This document shows, in pieces, positions 48,029-57,513 of a DNA stretch of 64,000 nucleotides (position 1 is its first letter; every line of letters starts with the position of its first letter). Below the pieces are notes generated by a model. That model did not search any database. It saw nothing but the letters and a program-made list of their open reading frames with translations, and was not told where the DNA came from. The DNA lies in NCBI RefSeq assembly GCF_004025325.1, contig NZ_RSFE01000004.1, positions 62,001 to 126,000 of the forward strand, in the 5' to 3' direction. This DNA is from Pseudidiomarina gelatinasegens (GTDB taxonomy: Bacteria > Pseudomonadota > Gammaproteobacteria > Enterobacterales > Alteromonadaceae). Position numbers and translations under genes: made by a program.

Positions 48029-48939
48029 GACCATGCCTCCACAAACCAGTTTTGGCTATAACCATAAGCCGCAAGGCCAGCGAACAAAATTCCAGCCGCA
48101 AGCCACCAAGGCCACGTTGGCTTAGGTAATGTCGCATCTTCGGTGTCATCAACGGCCATGCGAACATGCTTCGCAGTCACTGGGTGAACCCCTTCGCCGT
48201 AGCAAAGCAGTAACGTTTTGTGGCACAACACATTTGCCAATCGCGGAATACCCCGACTTGCTTGGTGCAGCATGGTTACAACCTTACCATTAAAAATTGG
48301 CGCACCTTTGTAACCGGCGATATGTAGCCGATGCGAAATATACCGAGCCAGTTCATGAACGGTCATGGCCTGCAAGTAATAGCTAAATGAAATACGCTGG
48401 CGCAATTGCCGGTGCTCCCGGGCAGCTAAACGTTCATTCAGTTCAGGTTGTCCAAACAAAACAATATGCAGCAGCTTTCGACTTTCTGTCTCTAGGTTAG
48501 AAATCAGTCGTAAAGCTTCAAGAGAGTCACTCGGTAGCGCTTGTGCCTCATCGAGCACAATAACCACTGTGCGTTTTTCACCGTTAATTTCCAGCAACCG
48601 TTGTTGTATCGCTTGCGTGACTAATTGCTGGCTGCTGGCATCACTGATGTCCACTTGTAACTCACGCGCAATTTGCGCACGAAGTTCTTCGGGCGTTAAA
48701 AACGGATTGGGTATGTAAGCGGTCACATACTCGTCAGGCAGCTCATTTAAAAGCTTTCGGCATAACAGCGTTTTACCAGTGCCCACTTCACCAACAACTT
48801 TGATGAAGCCTTCACCCGTTTCAAGCGCTGTTAACAGAACTTCTAATGCCGCACGGTGGCCCTCTAAATCACAATAAAAGCTTGTATTTGGGGTTAGCGT
48901 AAATGGCAGTTCTGTTAAGCCGTAATGCTTTTGATACAT
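48025..48939 (-). CDS. mshM: MSHA biogenesis ATPase MshM (ExeA-like)
   Basis: The 304-residue product is an AAA-type ATPase related to ExeA/GspA, with Walker A GEVGTGKT (residues 50-57) and Walker B VIVLDEAQAL. A C-terminal membrane helix (about 278-295) is present. ExeA-like proteins help insert or space secretins in the cell wall, so it probably assists the MshL secretin. It lies 7 bp after mshL. Confidence 0.92.
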   Translation of the reverse strand: MYQKHYGLTELPFTLTPNTSFYCDLEGHRAALEVLLTALETGEGFIKVVGEVGTGKTLLCRKLLNELPDEYVTAYIPNPFLTPEELRAQIARELQVDISDASSQQLVTQAIQQRLLEINGEKRTVVIVLDEAQALPSDSLEALRLISNLETESRKLLHIVLFGQPELNERLAAREHRQLRQRISFSYYLQAMTVHELARYISHRLHIAGYKGAPIFNGKVVTMLHQASRGIPRLANVLCHKTLLLCYGEGVHPVTAKHVRMAVDDTEDATLPKPTWPWWLAAGILFAGLAAYGYSQNWFVEAWS

Positions 48940-48946
48940 AGCGGCC

Positions 48947-50587
48947 TCAGTTCCCGTACCATTGCTTCAAGATCTCACTTGAACGGTCGAGTTCGTCTTG
49001 CCACGTTTCAGCGCCAATTACAGTTGGACGAATTAATATAATCAGCTCTTTTTTCTGTTCTGTACGGCGCTTGCTTTTAAACAGGTTGCCAAGTACCGGA
49101 ATATCACCAAGCAGTGGTGCCTTTGATTCATTATCGCTGTAGGACGTTTGCATCAGACCACCGAGCACCACAATTTCGCCGTTACGCGCTTTAACAATGG
49201 TGTCGCTTTCACGGATATTACTTTGCGCCAGCGGCAGCACGAAGGTGTCATTATTCAGCTTCACCACTTTTTCTTGTTCGGTGGTTTCAACTACTGACGG
49301 GTGGACATGCAAAATCACGTCGCCGTTTTCACTAATCTGCGGGGTAATATCTAATGAAATACCTGAGAAAAATGGTGTCAGTTCAATATTCGGTGTTGAC
49401 GTTGTTGCGGTACCTGTAACCGTGGTAGTTGATACATTGGTGACAAAATACTCGTCTTCACCAATTTTAATCACGGCTTTTTGGTTATTCGCTGCGCTGA
49501 CACGTGGGTTCGATAGCACCTGCACGTTACCTTGGCTTTGCAGCAAGCTCAGTGCCCCAGTAAAGTCGCCCACGTTAAGGGTCATACCAAACACACCACC
49601 AACGCTACCTGCAGATACACCTGAACCGCTCATGCTGATCGAGCCTACCGAATTACCGGCTTTGAACAAGTCGTTCCAATTGATACCTTGTTGATAGTCA
49701 TCATTAAGCGCAACTTCAACAATGCGTGCCTCTAAAATAACCTGACGTTGCAACCGGCGTTGGGCTGATGCCATAAACTCGCGCGCGGCGCGTAGTTCAG
49801 AGGGTAACGCGGTAACAGTTACCAACCCGGCTTGCGGTGCTACCACAACGCGGCGGCCTTCACCGGTACCTACAATTCCTTCTAGAATAGCTTTTAGGTC
49901 ACTCCATAAATCAGTTTCAGACGAACTGCTAATGGATGAACCATTCGTTTGCATGCCATTCATGTTTTGCGAAGCTTGGTTATTATTTGCGCCACCCTGA
50001 TTGCCGAGTAAATTGTTATTGTTATTGCCGCCATATTGATTATTGTTATTGCGGTCACTGTCCTTAACGCCACCTGAACTAACACTCGTTTGCGACAGCC
50101 CCATGCGACGTAACGCTAAGTAATCCAGGGCAATTGTTTCACTACGCAGGCCTGCTGGAAATACCCGAACCATGTTGCGTTCTTTGCGCACGTCATAACC
50201 GTAAATGTCGCCGATAACGTCGAGTGTTTCAGTCAGGGTGACGTCTTTCAGGTTCACGGTAATCGTGCCTGTAACGTCTGGATGCACCACGATGTTATAG
50301 GGCGAGTCTGTGGTTAAGCCGGCAAAAAAGTCTGCTGCGGGAACATCGTTAGCGGCAATTGAAAAGCGTGGTTCGGCAAGCAATTGAGCGCTCGCGTTGC
50401 GTAGTTGCGCGCTGTCATTCGCCAAGCTCTCGCGCACCGAGTCGGGCAGCGGTGGTCGTTCCGAGTTAGCGCGCACATTGCCACGCTCTTGCAGCGCTTG
50501 CTGCGCCTCAACCGGCTTGCGCTCTGGATTGTGTGCGCAAGCGGTGAGCACAACCAGTGCCACTACGATGATGCCCGCTCTTATCAT
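48947..50587 (-). CDS. mshL: MSHA outer-membrane secretin MshL
   Basis: The 546-residue product is a lipoprotein (lipobox LTAC, Cys17) and secretin. It has a short STN-type N domain (about 85-150), an Asn/Gln/Ser-rich low-complexity stretch (about 171-223), and a C-terminal secretin barrel with VPVLGNLF near the end. It forms the outer-membrane pore for the pilus. Its start overlaps the mshK stop by four bases. Confidence 0.94.
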   Translation of the reverse strand: MIRAGIIVVALVVLTACAHNPERKPVEAQQALQERGNVRANSERPPLPDSVRESLANDSAQLRNASAQLLAEPRFSIAANDVPAADFFAGLTTDSPYNIVVHPDVTGTITVNLKDVTLTETLDVIGDIYGYDVRKERNMVRVFPAGLRSETIALDYLALRRMGLSQTSVSSGGVKDSDRNNNNQYGGNNNNNLLGNQGGANNNQASQNMNGMQTNGSSISSSSETDLWSDLKAILEGIVGTGEGRRVVVAPQAGLVTVTALPSELRAAREFMASAQRRLQRQVILEARIVEVALNDDYQQGINWNDLFKAGNSVGSISMSGSGVSAGSVGGVFGMTLNVGDFTGALSLLQSQGNVQVLSNPRVSAANNQKAVIKIGEDEYFVTNVSTTTVTGTATTSTPNIELTPFFSGISLDITPQISENGDVILHVHPSVVETTEQEKVVKLNNDTFVLPLAQSNIRESDTIVKARNGEIVVLGGLMQTSYSDNESKAPLLGDIPVLGNLFKSKRRTEQKKELIILIRPTVIGAETWQDELDRSSEILKQWYGN

Positions 50588-50937
50588 AAACCGCTCCTAG
50601 CTGCCTGACTGCCGCGCTTTTTTGTGAATCCAAAAAGGCGCAACGTTAGTAACTTATTGGTTCGTTGGTCGCGCAAGGTAACCTGACTCATTTCGATTGT
50701 TTCAACCGTATAGCTATTCAATTTATCACCTGGGTAAAGCCGTTCACCATTAATCAAAGCTGAACGTTCTGTACCTATCCATTGTATTGATTGTAAATTT
50801 AAACGTTCCGTCGAACTTTCCCCTGCTTCACTGCGTTCAATCACGCGTGGCGGAGCCGTAGGGTCGCTCAATGCCTGAGCATACGACGACGCAGGCACCA
50901 TCAGAATCAACAATGTTGCGAAACTAACTCGCCACAT
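50584..50937 (-). CDS. mshK: MSHA biogenesis protein MshK
   Basis: The 117-residue product has a signal peptide (about residues 1-21) and the segment LSDPTAPP followed by LQSIQWIGTERSALINGE, which resembles PilP/GspC-type pieces that dock inner-membrane parts to the secretin. The ATG at 50937 has GGAG seven bases upstream and overlaps mshJ by 14 bases. Position between mshJ and mshL is diagnostic. Confidence 0.85.
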   Translation of the reverse strand: MWRVSFATLLILMVPASSYAQALSDPTAPPRVIERSEAGESSTERLNLQSIQWIGTERSALINGERLYPGDKLNSYTVETIEMSQVTLRDQRTNKLLTLRLFGFTKKRGSQAARSGL

Positions 50938-51568
50938 AATCACGCTCCAAGCTGATGGTATAAATTTCTATTGTTGCCTCGGCCTCTGGCGCCTGAAGAA
51001 CCTTATAATCCAAACGCTGCCAATAAAAAGACCAATCTAATTGTTCCAGTTGCTGTAAATAATTTGCGAGTGCGAAATAATTGCCTTTAACAACCAGTTG
51101 CAACCGATGACGATAAATTGCTGCTTCCGCTGTTTCTGTGTCTTGATAAACTTGCTCAGCAGGCAACGCCTGCGCTGACACAACTTTCACACCGCGCGCT
51201 TGATTCAGCAACGCTTTTAGCAAGGCTCGGTTATCCGCCGCACTCACATAATTCGCTTCTTGATTCAGTTGCTGGTTCACTTGAACCAAACGTTGTTGCA
51301 ACTGTTCCAGCCGGCTTCGCTGCGCCGCTTGCGGGTCACCCGCCAAGCGCGTTTCAACGGACGCCACTTCCCGCTCGATTTGTTCAATCAATACTTGTTG
51401 ACGTTGCTGTTGCGTCCGCTCAGTTTGAATCACTTCAAGTGCTGGACGCACGCCAAACCAAAAACCTAAATACACGATGAGAAATAACGCAACCACAAAC
51501 CAAATGCGGCGTCGTTTCACGTCAACCTGCTCAAATTTATTTTTCCACAGCAGCCATTGTTCTTTCAT
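50924..51568 (-). CDS. mshJ: MSHA biogenesis protein MshJ (PilO-like)
   Basis: The 214-residue product has one N-terminal membrane helix (about 23-42), a long glutamine-rich coiled coil (about 47-105), and a small C-terminal ferredoxin-like domain (about 110-205), the layout of PilO/GspM alignment proteins. It overlaps the PilN-like gene by four bases (ATGA) and mshK by 14. Confidence 0.88.
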   Translation of the reverse strand: MKEQWLLWKNKFEQVDVKRRRIWFVVALFLIVYLGFWFGVRPALEVIQTERTQQQRQQVLIEQIEREVASVETRLAGDPQAAQRSRLEQLQQRLVQVNQQLNQEANYVSAADNRALLKALLNQARGVKVVSAQALPAEQVYQDTETAEAAIYRHRLQLVVKGNYFALANYLQQLEQLDWSFYWQRLDYKVLQAPEAEATIEIYTISLERDYVAS

Positions 51569-52200
51569 TGCGCTGCTCCTGCGCTACGGCTTGGCTGACT
51601 GCTTAATAAACTGCTGTGCTGCAAACTGCCCACGGTGAAATCTAATACACCTGATGAAGCATTATCGCGCAGTTCAAACACACCAAATTGGCGACCGCTT
51701 AATGATGGATAGTTCGAAAAGCTCGCAAGCCAAACCGGCAGTGCACTTGCATTGGCGGTTTTACCCTGCAACGTAAGTTCACTATTTGTCACCAGAATAC
51801 GCTGCAGCCAAATTGCTTCAACGTCGGCTTGAGCAAGTTCATTGAGTAAAGTTGCAAAACTAACCTGGCTACTTTCAGTAATCTGCTGCATTTGCTGCAG
51901 CAAACGTTGGCGTTGCCCCAGCTGTAACTCGGTTTGCTCAATGCGTTGTTCAACATCTGGATTATTCATTGCCGCGCGCAACTGCTGCTGTTTCGCTGCG
52001 AGTTGCTGCTGGGCTTGGCTCAGTGCATGAGCCGCCCGCTGCGTGTTAATCTGCTGCTGACTCGCCCAAAAGTGGATACCGATGCCCAGTACCACCGCAA
52101 CCACCAACAGTGACGCGGTCGCACCCACAACACGATTAAATGTGAGTTTTTCTCGGCTAGGTTGAAGCTCGCTTAAATACAGGTCCGCTAAATGCTTCAT
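51565..52200 (-). CDS. MSHA biogenesis PilN-like protein (second MshI-type gene)
   Basis: The 211-residue product has an N-terminal helix (about 26-48), a glutamine-rich coiled coil (about 50-110) and a C-terminal small domain with the SFSNYPSLSGRQFGVFELR segment, as in PilN. In many MSHA loci this gene is annotated as a second mshI. With the PilM-like MshI and MshJ it should form the inner-membrane alignment complex. It overlaps both neighbours by four bases. Confidence 0.82.
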   Translation of the reverse strand: MKHLADLYLSELQPSREKLTFNRVVGATASLLVVAVVLGIGIHFWASQQQINTQRAAHALSQAQQQLAAKQQQLRAAMNNPDVEQRIEQTELQLGQRQRLLQQMQQITESSQVSFATLLNELAQADVEAIWLQRILVTNSELTLQGKTANASALPVWLASFSNYPSLSGRQFGVFELRDNASSGVLDFTVGSLQHSSLLSSQPSRSAGAAQ

Positions 52201-53156
52201 GCGGCTACCTGCTTTGCATTTCGCAATTGCTGCGCCAGCATCACACCGCCAAGCACTGGAAAGTCAGAAAAATCGCCCACCGCGAGTTCTTGCGCCCACG
52301 CAGGGTATTCCGCCCAGCGTGATTCGAGCCCAAGATCTTGATTCAGTTGTTTGGCGATGCTTTGGCGATGCTTTGACCCCACAGCGATAATAAGCTCGCG
52401 AATCGGGCGTTGTCGTAACTGGCGTTCAAAGTAATCTGCTGAGCGCTGCACTTCGACACTTAACGGCGATGCACCGCCAAGGTCAATTTCATCGGCGCCT
52501 AACTGCGAGAGTTGCTCAAGACTCCGAACCACCCGGTTCACCTGCAGCTTGCCTTGCGCGTACACCTGCAATAATGCTGGCTCTAGATCATGTTGGTAAG
52601 CAACTACCGCTGGCTCATTTTGGTCAGTGAACAACTGTGCGATAGCTTGTTCTTCAGAGAAAATGCCAAGAATATTTTCGGTAACCTGATGTATCTCGTT
52701 TAATACCGGCTGCAACACCTTGCGGTCAGCCACAATGGCATTAATCTTGTCTTGTCCTGCCAATTGCACGGGCGCATCATAATAGTCCGCCACAATATCA
52801 GTTGGCGGCAACGACACTAAATCGCGCAGGTTGTAGCGCAATGCTTGAGTAATTTCTTCGGCTGGAAGATTCGGTCGTTCTAACTGCACGCTTTGATATA
52901 CCGACGGGCCCAAAATCACCACTGCCATCGGGCTACCCTTGGTATAACGCGAATACCTATTGGACAACTCCCGAATTGCGGCGGCAGAGTCGCCATTCGT
53001 AACTTCAATATGATCAGACACAATCAAGGCAGGAGCGTGCTCAGGGTCATTATCGCCAAATTCAGCGATTGCAAGCGACACGTATCCCGATGCCAACGCG
53101 TACGTAAGCACTAGGCGATTGTTGTGTTTAGCGCGCCACAAACGAATCAATGTCAT
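52197..53156 (-). CDS. mshI: MSHA biogenesis protein MshI (PilM-like)
   Basis: The 319-residue product resembles PilM, an actin-fold cytoplasmic protein, with the IVADRKVLQPV and DEIDLGGASPLSVEVQRSADYFERQ segments typical of this family. It is the first gene of the assembly operon (mshI to mshG). The upstream 126 bp hold AT-rich sequence with several TATAAT-like hexamers and a strong stem-loop. mshH, which precedes mshI in V. cholerae, is not present here. Confidence 0.88.
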   Translation of the reverse strand: MTLIRLWRAKHNNRLVLTYALASGYVSLAIAEFGDNDPEHAPALIVSDHIEVTNGDSAAAIRELSNRYSRYTKGSPMAVVILGPSVYQSVQLERPNLPAEEITQALRYNLRDLVSLPPTDIVADYYDAPVQLAGQDKINAIVADRKVLQPVLNEIHQVTENILGIFSEEQAIAQLFTDQNEPAVVAYQHDLEPALLQVYAQGKLQVNRVVRSLEQLSQLGADEIDLGGASPLSVEVQRSADYFERQLRQRPIRELIIAVGSKHRQSIAKQLNQDLGLESRWAEYPAWAQELAVGDFSDFPVLGGVMLAQQLRNAKQVAA

Positions 53157-53198
53157 TTCCCTTTTTAAATTATACTTTTATTATAGTTATTATTTTAT

Positions 53199-53231
53199 CC
53201 CTCAAGCCGTTATAAGACCACGACTTGAGGG
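53199..53231 (-). terminator. Strong stem-loop between pyrC and mshI
   Basis: CCCTCAAGCCGT and ACGACTTGAGGG form an imperfect inverted repeat with a nine-base loop. In minus-strand RNA the single mismatch becomes a G-U pair, giving a 12-bp stem. It lies about 50 bp after the pyrC stop and 43 bp before mshI. The following bases are A/T-rich but not a pure T run. It may end pyrC transcription or act as a control site for the msh operon. Confidence 0.5.
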
Positions 53232-53282
53232 GAATTTCTAGCTTGTTAAATTATTCAGCCACTTGTTGTTTTTACGTTAACT

Positions 53283-54320
53283 TTATTCTAGCTGCCAATT
53301 TAATGTTTCGCCAGCCCAATACGGTACCATGGGTCCCACCGCAGTTGAGAGAGATTCTGGAACTCGCCAAGGTTTGCGCACCAAGGTTACTGTTGATGTT
53401 GCGCGCGCATAACCGTAAAAATCTGCACCAAAACCACTGGCAAAATTTTCCAGTTTATCCAGCGCATCCATTTGTTCAAAAAACTCTGCATACAACGGTA
53501 ACGCTGCTGGGGCTGAGTAGCAACCAGCGCAGCCACAAGCGGTCTCTTTTTTCGACTGGGCATGCGGCGCAGAATCTGTTCCGAGAAAGAATTTAGGGCT
53601 TCCGGAAACTGCTGCACGACGCAGCTCTAGCTGATGTTCGCGACGCTTCAGTATCGGCAGGCAATAATTATGTGGGCGCACACCGCCCACCAAAAGATGA
53701 TTACGATTCATCAGCAAGTGCTGCGGAGTAATGGTGGCGGCAACATTGTTACCGTGCTCTTCGACAAAGGCCACGGCATCGGCGGTGGTAATGTGCTCAA
53801 GCACCAGCTTTAAGGTTGAATGACGTTGTAAAAGAGGTCGTAAGTAATTGTCTATAAATACTTTTTCTCGGTCAAAAATATCAACGTCAGCTGTCGTTAC
53901 TTCACCGTGAACCAATAAGGGCACCTGCAGTTTTGCCATTTCAGCAAATACCGCATCCAACCCATTTACATCGGTCACGCCAGCCGCAGAGTTTGTGGTG
54001 GCGCCAGATGGATAAAGTTTAAAGCCAATAACATGCGGATCGGCTGCAGCCGCTTGTACCGTTTCGATGTTGGTATCTTGAGTCAGATAAAGAGCCATCA
54101 GCGGTTCAAATGAATTACCGGCAGGCCGCGCGGCCTCAATACGTTCACGGTAAGCGCGAGCCTGCTCGACAGAGGTAACCGGTGGAACAAGATTAGGCAT
54201 GATTACAGCACGCCCAAACACGGCTGCTGTGGCAGGAACTGTGGTGGCTAACAGCTCACCGTCGCGAAGATGAAGGTGCCAATCGTCGGGCGTTGGGATT
54301 GTTAGCTCAGTAACCTGCAT
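53283..54320 (-). CDS. pyrC: Dihydroorotase PyrC
   Basis: PyrC cyclises carbamoyl aspartate to dihydroorotate in pyrimidine synthesis. The 345-residue product is the type II, E. coli-like form. It has the zinc-binding HLHLRDG near residue 15, the FKLYPSGATTNS segment with the bridging lysine region, and GTDSAPHAQSKKE. The ATG at 54318-54320 has GAGG five bases upstream; the frame extends 20 codons further without homology. It lies 40 bp after the cyclase gene. Confidence 0.95.
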   Translation of the reverse strand: MQVTELTIPTPDDWHLHLRDGELLATTVPATAAVFGRAVIMPNLVPPVTSVEQARAYRERIEAARPAGNSFEPLMALYLTQDTNIETVQAAAADPHVIGFKLYPSGATTNSAAGVTDVNGLDAVFAEMAKLQVPLLVHGEVTTADVDIFDREKVFIDNYLRPLLQRHSTLKLVLEHITTADAVAFVEEHGNNVAATITPQHLLMNRNHLLVGGVRPHNYCLPILKRREHQLELRRAAVSGSPKFFLGTDSAPHAQSKKETACGCAGCYSAPAALPLYAEFFEQMDALDKLENFASGFGADFYGYARATSTVTLVRKPWRVPESLSTAVGPMVPYWAGETLNWQLE

Positions 54321-54360
54321 ATCTACCTCAAGTTGTGTTTCGATGGTTATTTCACCGCCA

Positions 54361-56688
54361 TTATACCTCGTCTGCGGCAATACAGCGATTACGACCTTCA
54401 GATTTTGCTTGGTAAAGAGCCTTATCTGCGCGAGCGAACCATCTGTCTACATCATTATCGGTTGCCATCAGCTGCGCCACGCCGATACTAATCGATACCG
54501 GAATAACTTTGCCGTCCCATGAAAATTCAGTTTTTTCAATGGCATCACGAACACGCTCAGCAGCCAGCATGGCTTGATTGATATCTGCATGTGGCAGTAA
54601 AATACCAAACTCCTCACCCCCCTGACGCCCCAGCAAATCACCATCTCGTAGCACTTCTTTGGCAACGTCTGTGAATTGCTTTAGCACTTTATCGCCCGCG
54701 GCATGACCAAATGAATCGTTCACCTTTTTAAAATGATCCAAATCGATAATTGCAACGCTTACAGGCATGTCATAGCGCTGCTGTTCAACAAATCGCTGCT
54801 CTGCAGCTTCGATAAACACACGACGATTGGCAATTTGGGTCAGCTCATCAATGGTCGCCATACGGCGCAGTTCATCCACAGCGAACTGGCGCTCTTCGTC
54901 CATGCGCCGTATATGCATCAAGGTACCAAGCGTGTTCAGCATCGGTTTCAAGGTGGCTAACTGCTCACGTTGATAACCATTTTCTGAGTTTGCGAGCAGC
55001 AACATACCCACCACGTGTTGTTTGAAATAAAGCGGCAAAATAAGGGCGTTTTTCAACTCGGGTAATTCAAGTGGGTGAAAGACTGCTTCCTCGGGTTGCA
55101 CGGGGTTGGGACACAATTGCGGTTCACCGCGCACTAAAACGTGCAGCGCCAATTCACCACTTACTTCAACATCGAGGCCTTGCTTAATTAATTTTTGGTA
55201 GGCTGAATTTTTTGTTTCGTCCTCGAGAATACGTAAGCCGTGTAACCACAACATATTTCGTGATCGCGAATTATCCGGTAATTCACCAATTAGCCCAGCT
55301 TTGCTGTCGGTTAATTCCATTAACTTTGGCAGGGCAACATCACAGACTTCACTAAAGTCGTTTACAAATAAAAACTCATGCTGCACCGAGCTGACCAAAC
55401 TCAATACGGCTTCTTGCTGACGACGGCGCTGCTCATTCATGACTTCAGATGTAATGTCATGATGAATACCGACCATGCGCTGAGCTAAGCCTTGTTCATT
55501 TGTCTCGATAACCTTACCAATGCTGTGCAGCCAGATATAATGACCGTCTGCATGTAAAAGACGAAACCGCGACTCGAAACGCTCTGATTTGCCTTTGAGG
55601 TGTTGTTGCAACGCTGAACGCACACGTTGATAGTCTTGCGGATGAATGAGTTCAGCCCATTTGTTGTTGCGCGCATAAGTCTCATCGCGCCCCAACAGTT
55701 CCTCCCAGGTGTGGTCAACCTCGACCCACTGGTCAAACAAATACCATTCCCAGGTGGCTAAGTTTCCGGCTTCAAGCGCCATAGCAATGCTTTGATTGGC
55801 GTGCTGTAAACTCAATTCTAAATTTTTACGCTTGGTACTGTCATGCAAATAACCGCGCACTCGCACAATTTTCCCGCTGTGATCACGGTCAGCCCGGGCG
55901 AAATGATGCACCCAACGGATATCTTGTGATGGCGTAACCACGCGGTACTCAATTTCTAACGACTCTTGCTTACCATCAAGAACTGCTTGCATGCGTTTTA
56001 ATAATTCTTGTCTATCGGCGCTATGCACGATGGTTTCATAGCGCACCTCGGGGTCGAGCAAATAAGTCTCTGAATAACCCAGCACCCGCTCAACATTCTC
56101 CGCCACGTAAATGAGGTGCGCTTCCGGTTCAACTTGCCAAACCACTGCTGCTACTGGACCTTGCGCCAATACCTGACGCTCCTGCTCGTAGTTACTCATA
56201 GCAAAGCGCCCGAGCAGCTCATTCTTGACCCACTCGGCTAAGGTTTCCAGCCATTGCTGTTGTTGCGCAGTAAATACATGCGGTTTTGAATCAATGACAC
56301 AGAGCGTGCCGATATAAGTTTGGGGAGCTATCTCAATAGGAGCGCCAGCATAGAAACGTATCCCTCCACTGGCGGTAACAAGCGGGTTGCCAATGAAGCG
56401 CGGATCTTCTCGTGTGTCGTTGATAACCATGGTTGAACCCTGTGCTATGGCATGGGCACACATGGAAACTTCGCGCGGTGTTTCACTTGCGTTGAAGCCA
56501 ACTTTGGATTTGAACCATTGTCTATCGCTATCAATCAGACTAATCAGTACCGTCTCAACACCGAATAACTGCTTGACCATCAGTGTTATTTTTTCAAATA
56601 TCGGCTCCGGCTCGGTGTCTAAGATATCGAGCTCGTGCAGCAAATGCAGACGTTCCAATTCATTGTTTGGTACCGGTGCTGACTTCAT
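54361..56688 (-). CDS. Multi-sensor diguanylate cyclase (GAF-PAS-PAS-GAF-GGDEF)
   Basis: The 775-residue product has an N-terminal GAF domain (about 20-165), two PAS domains (about 175-300 and 305-435), a second GAF (about 445-605) and a C-terminal GGDEF domain (about 615-775). The active site is GGEEF at residues 690-694. The allosteric inhibition site RDGD is five residues before it (681-684). It should make cyclic di-GMP in response to a cytoplasmic signal, since no membrane helix is seen. It precedes pyrC and the msh operon on the same strand. GGAGAG lies before the ATG. Confidence 0.92.
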   Translation of the reverse strand: MKSAPVPNNELERLHLLHELDILDTEPEPIFEKITLMVKQLFGVETVLISLIDSDRQWFKSKVGFNASETPREVSMCAHAIAQGSTMVINDTREDPRFIGNPLVTASGGIRFYAGAPIEIAPQTYIGTLCVIDSKPHVFTAQQQQWLETLAEWVKNELLGRFAMSNYEQERQVLAQGPVAAVVWQVEPEAHLIYVAENVERVLGYSETYLLDPEVRYETIVHSADRQELLKRMQAVLDGKQESLEIEYRVVTPSQDIRWVHHFARADRDHSGKIVRVRGYLHDSTKRKNLELSLQHANQSIAMALEAGNLATWEWYLFDQWVEVDHTWEELLGRDETYARNNKWAELIHPQDYQRVRSALQQHLKGKSERFESRFRLLHADGHYIWLHSIGKVIETNEQGLAQRMVGIHHDITSEVMNEQRRRQQEAVLSLVSSVQHEFLFVNDFSEVCDVALPKLMELTDSKAGLIGELPDNSRSRNMLWLHGLRILEDETKNSAYQKLIKQGLDVEVSGELALHVLVRGEPQLCPNPVQPEEAVFHPLELPELKNALILPLYFKQHVVGMLLLANSENGYQREQLATLKPMLNTLGTLMHIRRMDEERQFAVDELRRMATIDELTQIANRRVFIEAAEQRFVEQQRYDMPVSVAIIDLDHFKKVNDSFGHAAGDKVLKQFTDVAKEVLRDGDLLGRQGGEEFGILLPHADINQAMLAAERVRDAIEKTEFSWDGKVIPVSISIGVAQLMATDNDVDRWFARADKALYQAKSEGRNRCIAADEV

Positions 56689-56809
56689 CGACTCTCCGAA
56701 CAGGTTGATTATTGTTCTGTATCAAATAGTAGCAGACTTTTATCTAGATCATTGACGTGATTACGCAAAGTAACTTTTTGATTTCGGGTAATTAGGGCAC
56801 CGATAATGC

Positions 56810-57388
56810 TTACCAGTCGAGCTTTTCTTTCCAATGCTTACGGCAGCAAGAGATGTAACGATCATTGCCGCCAATGGCTATCTGGTCCCCTTCTTTTACG
56901 GCGTTACCTTGTGCATCAATACGCAGATTCATGGTTGCTTTACGCCCGCAAAAGCAGATGGTTTTCATTTCCGCAACTTTATCTGCCACCGCCAATAAAA
57001 CACCGCTGCCCGGAAAAGCCTTGCCGAAAGCGTCGCTGCGAATGCCGTAACACATGACTGGAATATCCATACGATCAACCACTTCAGTGAGCTGCCAAAC
57101 TTGCGCTTCGGTCAGAAACTGTGATTCATCAATTAGCACACAGTCTATAGGCTGACGTTGGTGCCGCGCGTCAATCAGCGCTGCTAAGTCGGTCGTATTT
57201 GAAAATGCCAATGCTTCACGGTCAATTCCGAGGCGCGATGCAATACGGCCATGCCCCGCCCGATCGTCAATCGATGGCGTTAATAGCAGAACGCGTTGGT
57301 CACGTTCTTCGTAGTTATGTGCCACTTGCAGCAATGAAGTGCTCTTGCCAGCGTTCATTGCCGAGTAGGTAAAATAAAGTGAAGCCAT
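56810..57388 (-). CDS. tdk: Thymidine kinase
   Basis: The 192-residue product is a type II thymidine kinase with the P-loop SAMNAGKST, the DESQFL motif and a C-terminal zinc lasso using Cys pairs (CFC and CC). It salvages thymidine by phosphorylation. It is divergent from the adenosine deaminase-like gene, so two nucleoside salvage genes share one 125-bp control region. Confidence 0.95.
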   Translation of the reverse strand: MASLYFTYSAMNAGKSTSLLQVAHNYEERDQRVLLLTPSIDDRAGHGRIASRLGIDREALAFSNTTDLAALIDARHQRQPIDCVLIDESQFLTEAQVWQLTEVVDRMDIPVMCYGIRSDAFGKAFPGSGVLLAVADKVAEMKTICFCGRKATMNLRIDAQGNAVKEGDQIAIGGNDRYISCCRKHWKEKLDW

Positions 57389-57458
57389 AGGTTCCGTTAA
57401 TCGTTAGTTTAATCGTTATAAGTGTCTATGTTTTTGGAAGTAACGACAAGTGTTAGCG

Positions 57459-57487
57459 TTCGAATAACTGCAGTTAAATGGTATACT
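57459..57487 (+). promoter_or_regulatory. Candidate promoter of the adenosine deaminase-like gene
   Basis: TTCGAA (57459-57464) and TATACT (57482-57487) are 17 bp apart, about 26 bp before the ATG at 57514. The -10 is strong, the -35 fair. Confidence 0.42.
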
Positions 57488-57513
57488 TCGTCAACTTAAT
57501 CAAGGAGAAGTCA

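Noticed and set aside
57396-57418. GTTAATC-like sequence between tdk and the adenosine deaminase-like gene
   Set aside because: Two partial heptamers only, without the TGCGCTGCGC segment or inverted GAATAAC ends, so it is not called a copy of the repeat.
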